64,000 nt of DNA from Eurosta solidaginis. Lineage: Eukaryota; Arthropoda; Insecta; Diptera; Tephritidae. This document shows, piece after piece, positions 55,951 to 64,000 of this stretch; position 1 is the first letter of the stretch, and every line of letters begins with the position of its first letter. The notes under the pieces were generated by a model. That model was given only the letters and a program-made list of their open reading frames with translations. It made no database searches and was not told the origin of the DNA. Position numbers and translations under genes: made by a program. The stretch covers positions 179,814,672 to 179,878,671 of the forward strand of contig NC_090322.1 in the NCBI RefSeq assembly GCF_040869045.1, in the 5' to 3' direction.

Positions 55951-56648
55951 GGGGTATTCCATCCCATTTCAACCAATTTTGAACCCGACCCCTTTAGAAT
56001 TGGCTGAAAGTTTTTCTTCTTTTTCTAGCTTACGAAAGACGTTTTTCAGAATTTTTTCAAATTTTTTCATCCAACTCAAAAAAAGTTATGAATTTTTAAA
56101 AAAACACCGTTTTTGTTTTCAAAATGCTTTAACTTTGTTCAAAAATTGACCGTTTGGGATCTCTTTTTTTTAATTTGTTTTTAAATGTACTTTTCGGAAA
56201 AAATACAAAAAAATTTTTAAAGTTTTTTGTTTCAATTAAATAAAAAAAAAAAATTATCGGCCCACTCCGGGATTAGTGGGGATGATTGCAGATTTGATTG
56301 AAGTTTTTTGTGAGAAAACAAAAAAATGGCGAAATTCGAAAAATCTCGAAAAACTGAAAAATTACAAAAAAAAACTTTAAACATTTTTTTTTGTATTTTT
56401 TCCGAAAAGTACATTTAAAATCAAATTTAAAAAAAAAAAGATCCCAAACGGTAAATTTTTGAAAAAGTTATAGCATTTTGAAAAAAACACCGTTTTTTTT
56501 TTTAAATTCATAACTTTTTTTCAGTTGGATAAAAAAATTTTAAAAAATTCTGAAAAACGTCTTTCGTAAGCTAGAAAAAGAATAAAAACTTTCAGCCAAT
56601 TCTAAAGGGGTCGGGTTCAAAATTGGTCGAAATGGGATGGAATACCCC
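55951..56648. mobile_element. 698-bp MITE with ~300-bp terminal inverted repeats
   Basis: Ends GGGGTATTCCATCCCATTTC and its reverse complement (through 56,648), flanked by ATAT on both sides. Arms stay complementary inward through 'cgacccctttagaattggct', 'cttacgaaagacgtttttca' and 'aaaaacaccg'. The central unpaired part is about 56,240-56,370. If the outer T/A belong to the arms, the duplication is TA. No ORF, so it is non-autonomous; the superfamily is undetermined. Confidence 0.88.
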
Positions 56649-58130
56649 ATATATTGTAAATCGAATTTTTGGCCATTTCGGAAAGAGCCGCGGATTTTTT
56701 CTCAAAATATCGGAGGGACTGGCCTTCATTCACTTGCTCCAGCGAGGCTTCGGACCTAACGCCGTTTTCAGGGACAGGTACTGCTTCGTCTGCCGAAAAA
56801 AATAGAAATACTTAAAATGATCTCACTTCTATCCGTATACCTCGTGCAAGGCGTAGTTTCATCGATGGTGAAGTTTTGAGCTAACTTCTAATACTCGTCG
56901 TCGACACGATTTCTTTAAACCATTTGTGCCTCCTTGCTGTTCACGCACAAAGGCGACTTAGGGCCGCTATTAATGGTCTATCAATAGTTATGATTCTCTC
57001 GGCACAGTTTTAACGATTAGCATCTATGCCGTCCTACTGTTGGTCGCACCAAAGGGCGCCTCCAGTTTTTTCGAATGTTTTAAGAACTACAAATCCCGAC
57101 CAACAGTCGCTACCACACCTCCTAGCCCTCACACCATATGCCAGCACAGAAGCTATAGGTCTGCGACTTTGAACTAATACCTTCGTAGACGTCGCTTTCC
57201 TGGAAACTCTAGGTGTAGCTCCGAAGACTTTTGCGGATGTTTGTGGTGCGCTATACTGCCGACCTACAGCAAATAAACAGCTTGAAACGTCAGGGAGTCA
57301 CTTTTCGGCCAAGGATGCCGACCTCGAAAACATAAGCAGTCTAGGTGGATATCATTGCGTAACTCATAGTTGCAAATCGTATAATCTTCGGCGCATATAC
57401 ATAATTTCAGTTTTACAAGGTCCTTGGATTAAAGTTATAAAATTTAGGCCAAAATTTGCATAAATTTGTCTTCAAAATATTGATTTCAAAAGTCTTCTTT
57501 AAACCAAAACAATATTTTAGGACGAAAGTCGACCGATTTTTAGTTGAAAGATGTTAAGGTTATATGCTCAGTTCAAACTATTACTTTCCGACCACATGAT
57601 ATAAGAGTTCATTATGAATGACCGCGTAACTGCAGTCCTCCGAAAGCTTTTGCTTTACCACATTGAGTCTTCTTGGGAAGGTCAAGGCCTCACCTGGTAA
57701 ATTTATATGCCTACGTACATTTGTAAGACGAGCCGTAACGTGTAGGTGATATCTAAACTTGGTTGATAGGCTCCAGGGGACTAGTTTTAGATAGGGCCGC
57801 AAAGCCTAAGAAATGTCAAACCGGGAGGCTTGGGTGTTGAATGATGAAGTGTGAAAATCGAAACTAACATTTCAGAAGCTATTTCAAATTTTCGCAAATA
57901 AACAAAAGAGGTTTGAATATAAGGCCAAGAGATTTTTAAAACCCTTTTCATACGTACATATATCTTCAACTTAAGTATGACGTGAGGATCATAAGAAAGG
58001 AGTATTTAAACCCTGGAATTATGCAAAGCATTTAAGATTGTTATATAACTTTTCTTTAAATGTTTTGTTTAAATAACTTGGTGAATTCGGTGATGCAAAA
58101 TCGGCGTTGAGCTGGCATTGAAAGCGCCCG
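56649..58130. other. Unassigned sequence
   Basis: About 1.5 kb without supported genes. Patches of higher G+C at 56,950-57,300 may be decayed coding sequence but show no motif I know. Confidence 0.4.
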
Positions 58131-59254
58131 TTTTTATACACAGCTGTACTTGTACACAGGGTATTATAACTTTGATTGGATAACGGTTGGTTGTACAGAT
58201 ATAAAGGAATCGAGATAGATATATACTTCCATATATCAAAATCATCAGTATCCAAAAAAAATGTAATTGAGCCATATCCATCTGTCCGTCCGTCCGTCTG
58301 TCCGCTAACACGATAACTTGTGTAAATATTAAGATATATTCACCAAATTTGGCACACAAGCTTTTCTGGACCCAGAATAGATTGGTATTGAAAATGAGCG
58401 AAATCGGAATGATAACCACGCCCACTTTTTATATATATAACTTTTTGATTTTTAAAAGGGTCATGGTCGAATAAAATAAGCTATATCTTTGCAAAAAAGA
58501 GTTCTATATCAATAGTATTTCATTGTCAAAGTGGATTTATAACAATAAATAGGAAAAACTTTAAATTTAAAAAAATGGGCGTGGCACCGCCTCTTTTATG
58601 ACTAAGCAATTTTCTATGTTTCTGGAGCCATAACTCGAAGAAAAATTAACGGATCGTAATAAAATTGGGTACGAAAATTTTACTTTTAGCCGGAAATATT
58701 CCTAGAAAAAATTGACGAAATCGGTTAAAGACTACGCCCACTTTTATATAAAAGATTTTAAAGAGGGTCGTAAACGAAAGCGACAAGCTATATCTTAGCG
58801 AAAAATTGTTTTGTACCAATCGTATTTTGTGCCATTATAACAAGAAATGGGAAAAAATGCAAATCTTGAAAAATGGGCGCGGCACTGCCCCTTTTTTACA
58901 ATGCATTGCATTATGCAGGTAATAAACCATTTCTAGTAAAAGTTGGAAAATTTCGTTAATAACCCTGCCCTTTTTATACTTTTTGTTGTATATACTTACT
59001 TGTGAAAAGTACGGAAATCCCCACACCTGAAGGAAAACTGCATTATTACCCGTTCAAGGTTATTGGTGTTAGCCGCTGTATCCTTTTTTCTTCTTTTAAA
59101 CGAAAATTAATTTAGAATAGAACCATATGTGTGTGTATTATTGCGCAGTCTTGTAACACTATTAAGCGCACAAAACAAGCAAGAACAGCATTTTAAGTGT
59201 ACAGCTGGGCATGTAATGTTCGGTTTCACACGAACGTAGACTTTTCGTTACTTG
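58131..59254 (-). mobile_element. Type-1 Helitron-like element, diverged
   Basis: Starts 'tttttatacacagctgtact', carries (GTCY)n at 58,268-58,310 and three 'tgggcg(t/c)ggcac'-type blocks, and ends 'gttcggtttcacacgaac' then 'cgttacttg' beside T. Body sequence is closest to 1-860. Non-coding. Confidence 0.8.
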
Positions 59255-59484
59255 TTTTATATAACTTTTGAACGATTAGAAAGAGTTGAAATTCGCAATT
59301 GGGTCCTTTTAGCTTGCAGTGATGGATATCCATAGATACCCTTTTCGACCATATAGGACCAATTTTCGACATGAACAATAAACGGCCTAGACAGTCTTAA
59401 ACGAGTAGAAAATATAATAACGCGCCGAGCGCCGCTACCGCTGCCGCCGCAGCTATTTTTGACATTCGGCACTTAACGGCACAT

Positions 59485-59570
59485 ATTCGGCAAAAGACCA
59501 TCAATATAGACAACACTCCCCAAAATCGTCAGGAAGTGCCTTTATCGCTAAAACAACATCAACACGCTAA
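59485..59570 (+). repeat. (CAA)n-tailed dispersed repeat, copy 5 (3' end only)
   Basis: 'ggcaaaagaccatcaatata', 'acaacactccccaaaa', 'gcctttatcgctaaaacaac': the last ~85 bp of the repeat seen at 24,155. A strongly 5'-truncated copy. Confidence 0.65.
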
Positions 59571-59884
59571 CATTCTCATTCGCTCATACCGCGAGCAAGT
59601 GAGTTTACACATAAAAAAAACTAAAATTTGTATCTTCCGATGGCAAAATAAAAAACAAAATTTATAATCCCTGTTTGTGTTTAAACACATACCTTCAAGC
59701 ACAATAATGACAGCTGATTTACTGTGAAAAATTTGCTTGGCACCGTGTATATTTAATACTCTTCAAAATTAGACAATTGCGAAATACTGGGAAATTTGCA
59801 AGGTGTGTCAGAGTTAAACAATTGAACAAAAGTAACTTTCGTATGTATTTGTAAACAGGCATATGTATGATAACTAGAAAAAAG
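59571..59884. other. Unassigned sequence
   Basis: No supported feature between the repeat tail and the 36-bp flanking duplication. Confidence 0.4.
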
Positions 59885-59920
59885 AAAGATTTTAAATCGT
59901 CATAATCATGATAGAATAAA
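59885..59920. repeat. 36-bp direct repeat flanking 59,921-61,750, left copy
   Basis: Begins 'aaagattttaaatcgtcata' and ends 'gatagaataaa'. The right copy at 61,751-61,786 differs at one base (t/c at position 13). The pair brackets the composite Helitron-like insertion exactly. Confidence 0.9.
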
Positions 59921-60084
59921 CAAGTAAGGACGGCTGTGCCGAAGACTTCATACCTTTCATGAATGGGGCTGAACAATAATCTTATCCCGTTCGTAAACTC
60001 CAAATAATCGGATGCATAAGATAAGAAATATATAGTGAACACATGTACATACATAAACGATTTTTAAGATAAATATAAAATAAA
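59921..60084 (+). mobile_element. Type-2 Helitron-like head fragment
   Basis: 'caagtaaggacggctgtgcc' to 'aagataaatataaaataaa', matching 33,601-33,770. The hairpin is reduced to a 4-bp CGGC/GCCG stem. It ends exactly where the type-1 element begins, the same junction as at 7,668. Confidence 0.75.
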
Positions 60085-61750
60085 CAAGTAAGGAAGGCTA
60101 AGTTCGGGTGTAACCGAACATTACATACTCAGTTGAGAGCTATGGAGACAAAATAAGGGAAAATCACCATGTAGGAAAATGAAACTAAGGTAACCCTGTA
60201 ATGTGTTTGTATGACATGTGTATCAAATGAAAGGTGTTAATGAGTATTTTGAAAGGGCGTGGACTTTAGTTGTATAGGTGGAAGCCTTTTCGCGATATCG
60301 CCATAAAGGTGGACCAGGGGTGACTCTATAATATGTTTGTACGATATAGGTATCAAATTAAAGGTATTAATGAGGGTTTTAAAAGGGAGTGGTGGTAGTT
60401 GTATATGTGAAGGCGTTTTCGATATATCTACCAAAATGTGGACCAGGGTGACCCAGATCATCATCTGTCGGGTACCGCTAATTTATTTATATATGTAATA
60501 CCACGAACAGTATTCCTGCCAAGATTCCAATGGCTTTTGATTTCGCCCTGCAGAACTTTTTCATTTTCTTCTACTTAATATGGTAGGTGTCACCCCCATT
60601 TTACAAAGTTTTTTTTCCAATGTTATATTTTGCGTCAATAAACTAATCCAAATACCATGTTTCATCCCTTTTTTCGTATTTGGTATAGAATTATGGCATT
60701 TCTTTCATTTTTCGTAATTTTCGATATCGCAAAAGTGGGTGTGGTCATAGCCGGATTTCGGCCATTTTTTTACCAATACAAAGTGAGTTTAGATAAGTAC
60801 GTTTTGCTCAAGTTATCGTGGTAACGGCCGAGCGGAAGGACAGACGGTCGACTGTGTATAAAAACAGGGCGTGGCTTCAACCGAGTTCACCCATTTTTAC
60901 AGAAAATAGTTATAGTCATAGAAGCTATACTCTTACCAAATTTCACAAGGATTTGTGAATTTTTGTTCGACTTATGGCATTAAAAGTATCCTAGAAAAAT
61001 TAAACGAAAAAGGGCGGAGCCACGCCCATTTTGAAATTTTCTTTTATTTTTGTATTTTTTTGCACCATATCATTACTGGAGTTGAATGTTGGCATAATTT
61101 ACTTATATACTGTAAAGATATTAACTTTCTTTTTAAATTTGACTTTTAAAGTGGGCGATGTCGTTCTCCGATTTTGCAAATTTTTATTAAGCATATATAT
61201 AATAATAGGATAAACTTTCCTTCAAAATTTCATCATGATATCTTCAACGACTGCCAAATTACAGCTTGCAAAACTTTTAAATCACCTTCTTTTAAAAGTG
61301 GGCGGTGTTACGCCCATTGTCCAAAATTTTACTAATTTTCAATTCTGCGTCACAAGTTCAACTCACCTACCAAGTTTCATCGCTTTATCTGTCTTTGGTA
61401 ATGAATTATCGCATTTTTTCGGTTTTTCGAAATTTTCGATATCGAAAAAGTGTGCGTGGTTATAGTCCGATATCGTTCATTTTAAATAGCGATCTGAGAT
61501 GAGTGCTCAGGAACCTACATACCAAATTTCATCAAGATACCTCAAAAGTTACTCAAGTTATCGTGTTAACGGACAGACGGACGGACGGACTGACGGACGG
61601 ACGGACATGGCTCAATCGAATTTTTTTTCGATACTGATGATTTTGATATATGGAAGTCTATATCTATCTCGATTCCTTTATACCTGCACAACCAACCGTT
61701 ATCCAATCAAAGTTATTATACTCTGTGAGCTCTGCTCAACTGAGTATAAA
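60085..61750 (+). mobile_element. Type-1 Helitron-like element, most complete copy
   Basis: 1,666 bp. The left terminus is 'caagtaaggaaggctaagtt', with stem GTTCGG (60,102-60,107)/CCGAAC (60,114-60,119) 17 nt in. Repeated '(g)gaccaggg(t)gac' units follow at 60,300-60,450, then several 'gggcg(t/g)...ccacgccca' blocks, a GACG/GACA microsatellite (61,573-61,608), and the right end 'gtgagctctgctcaactgag' then 'tataaaa'. No ORF, so non-autonomous. It serves as the reference for the family in this window. Confidence 0.85.
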
Positions 61751-61786
61751 AAAGATTTTAAACCGTCATAATCATGATAGAATAAA
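61751..61786. repeat. 36-bp direct repeat flanking 59,921-61,750, right copy
   Basis: Counterpart of 59,885-59,920 with a single mismatch. Confidence 0.9.
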
Positions 61787-64000
61787 AAATGTAAGACTAT
61801 ACATTTAGAGCTACCTTTGGTATCTAAATCTAAGGCTATTATGGTGATGATTTTAATGATATTTTATTTTACCTAGATTACCTAGATGCATCTGATATGT
61901 GTACACAAACTATATTTATATTACTAGAAATGTTTTATATTTAGCTCTTTGTTGATGTGTATGTGTATGTATGCACATGTTGTTGTGTATATATGTTTGT
62001 TTGTATAAAAAATAGGTTACGGCATGCAAAATCGCCGGTATAATAAATTATAAAATAGACAGCTAAGTGAGCGTAGCATTTGAGCATGCGCAGAATGGCA
62101 GTAAGAGAAAAATGTCTACTCGCGCTTTTGGGAAATAAGAGTAAATTTTCCTTCAACCACGCTGCATAGTGCAAATGTTGAAGAAGTAATTACCCGTTTG
62201 ACAGAAGAATACGCAAGGTGGATCTGCATGCTTCATGTCCTTACTGCAACAAGCGAGTTGTACAATTACCCCGACCGCTGCAGGTAGTTTGACACAAATG
62301 CTGTACATATACATACATATGTAAATATGTGCAGCCTTGTGGTAGCCTAGAGCGCTGAAAACAAAATAACAACTGTATTAAAGTCAAATAAATTAACGAA
62401 CATATACATATATACGTACTCTCAACTAGACGCTAGAACAATTGATGTGCTTCATATTTTTTGTTGTTGTTACTGCCACATTGTCCACTAATTCGGCATA
62501 GCAAATAGAAAATATTGCCGGGCTTACATTTTACAGCAGCTGAAACTGCCTTATCACGACGACGCATACAGTGGAGAACAACAACTACTACTAAATGGAA
62601 AAAGACATTATGTTTTTTATTATTGTTGTTTATTATTGTATTGCTGTCATCAACCGTCGATTGCAATGACGTCACATTTGACATTGCGTCGCTTGATCAG
62701 CAAAGTGTAGGCATGTACATATGTAGGTAGTTTTATGTACACATTTATGTGCATCTAACAAGCAAAACGTTACGTATGTATATTTGATGAAAGCGCTTGG
62801 ATGCAGCAGGTGGGAAGCTCATGGTTTCAAAAAAATATTCAGGCGTTAGCAAGGAGAGGCGTAATTTGATTGGAGGTCAGACAGGCACTTTGTTGTCGCT
62901 TGAGTTATTGTGCACTAAATGAGCACAAAATGTTGTCATTACACACGCATACGTTATTTATGTGCGGAAACTCATAACCCTCTTAATAACGTGCAAAATT
63001 TTCTGAGGTGTTCTCTCCGATTTCTGTTCTGTGTGTGCAAACTATGCGCAATTCAAATTAAATATTGTACAAGATATTTCTTTTTATACCTTTCACAAAT
63101 ATAAAACATCAATTTGAGCAGCAAATGCGAGTTAACACTGTGACTCCGGCCATTCTCGAGAGCATGTATGAAGTGGCGAAGTAATCACCGATTTTGGTTT
63201 TAGTAGATCGTGGCCACTTACATGAGTATATGTCTACAGAAAAGTGGAGATCTGTAAAGATGAAGCTTCTTAGTATCATGAACAGGGAGTAGCGAGAGTA
63301 ATCGAGTACATAGCTGCCAACATTGGAATGAGCGGGGTGGTACAATTCTGCTTGGAGAAGGTGGCACATCATCGCAAGCATGAAATTACTAGACACAGCG
63401 CATAGTTTGAGGTGTCGTAACCAATAATACTGCGGACACATTAAAATGGCGTCGAGCGATTCATTTCAATTCTCGAAGAGAGTGGATTCAACGTGGCGTA
63501 AATTCAGGAGCCATGGATCTCGTCTGGCGGTTTCTTGGCTCGCTCGACCGGCAGCAAAAAGAGAAACTTCTCCTATATTTTGCTACGTTCTGCATAACTG
63601 GGTACCCCTACAGAAGAGTTCAACAAATTAAACGGAGTTAAGAAGAAGAATTCAACACGTGGATTCACAAGGAAGGAGCAAAGCGCAGCTCTTAATATTC
63701 GCGGATGCTAAGCACTATGCGCTTGTGCCAAATCGCTTCCCCTGAGCAATTCAAGGGCAAACATAAAGCCATCAAATGGAGAAAGGGTGTAAGCCCTTTT
63801 AAAAGCGAACAGATACTATGAAAATAGATACATGCTGGGACGTGGAAAGGAATCTGTTGGCAATTTTTATACGTGAAATAAATAAGACCAACGCTCTAGC
63901 GAAACAGGTAAACTGCAGATAGTCCTAAAAAATAATAAAATGTTACAGAAACTGATAAGGAAGGAGAGTGGGGAGTGCTCATATAAGAGCGAAGAATCCC
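61787..64000. other. Unassigned sequence to window end
   Basis: No gene supported. A plus-strand frame at 62,515-62,730 contains a hydrophobic signal-peptide-like stretch ('LCFLLLLFIIVLLSS') but has no adjacent Met and derives from TTATTATTG-type low complexity. The frame at 63,446-63,631 has no recognised domain. Short TATG/TACA-type strings (for example around 61,950-62,000 and 62,310) are common in fly intergenic DNA. Confidence 0.4.

Noticed and set aside
62515..62730. Possible secreted protein exon with signal peptide
   Set aside because: The hydrophobic stretch comes from TTATTATTG-type sequence, its start codon is far upstream in a non-signal-like segment, and no downstream exon or domain is recognised.

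Overview
The window is about 64 kb of eukaryotic DNA with no host gene that I can support. It is A+T-rich, has no prokaryotic operon structure, and is packed with nested and degenerate transposable elements. The repeat types point to a dipteran insect: Helitron-like non-autonomous elements carrying a (GTCY)n proto-microsatellite, Jockey- and R1-like LINEs, a tRNA-derived SINE, and Ty3-type LTR elements with Drosophila-style TATA/initiator promoters. I think a tephritid fruit fly is likely, but that is inference. The only long intact reading frame is the 803-residue gag-protease protein of a young LTR retrotransposon at 35324-37735.

Layout. 1-9.6 kb: Helitron-like remnants, SINE pieces, two copies of a (CAA)n-tailed repeat in opposite orientations, and an element with an internal array of CGATAAC units. 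9.6-15.9 kb: more CGATAAC arrays, a 5'-truncated LINE, a second copy of that LINE inserted in a SINE, and a CTTTC microsatellite. 16-22 kb: a composite Helitron-like element, a solo LTR with a 4-bp target duplication, and a decayed LINE reverse transcriptase. 24-33 kb: fragments of two LINE types, a SINE interrupted by a 340-bp inverted-repeat element with a clear 15-bp target duplication, a 155-bp tandem array, a fold-back element, and a Helitron-like element carrying a SINE.

33.6-48.4 kb is the centrepiece. A Helitron-like element has its internal repeat expanded into roughly 69 copies of a 152-153 bp satellite monomer with multi-level higher-order structure. That array is split by a 3,818-bp Ty3-like LTR element with apparently identical 672-bp LTRs. 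Its single ORF joins SAP, coiled coil, Gag, zinc knuckle and protease to the C-terminal tail of an integrase. The reverse transcriptase, RNase H and integrase core are absent.

48.4-64 kb: decayed R1-like and Jockey-like LINEs, several Helitron-like copies (one flanked by a 36-bp direct repeat), a second CGATAAC-array element, a 698-bp inverted-repeat MITE, and unassigned sequence to the end.

The pieces do not form a pathway. They record successive insertions, and several insertion orders can be read from target duplications and from empty-site copies within the window. The most notable signals are satellite birth inside a mobile element, a probably trans-mobilised gag-protease LTR element, and an apparently undescribed CGATAAC-array element family.
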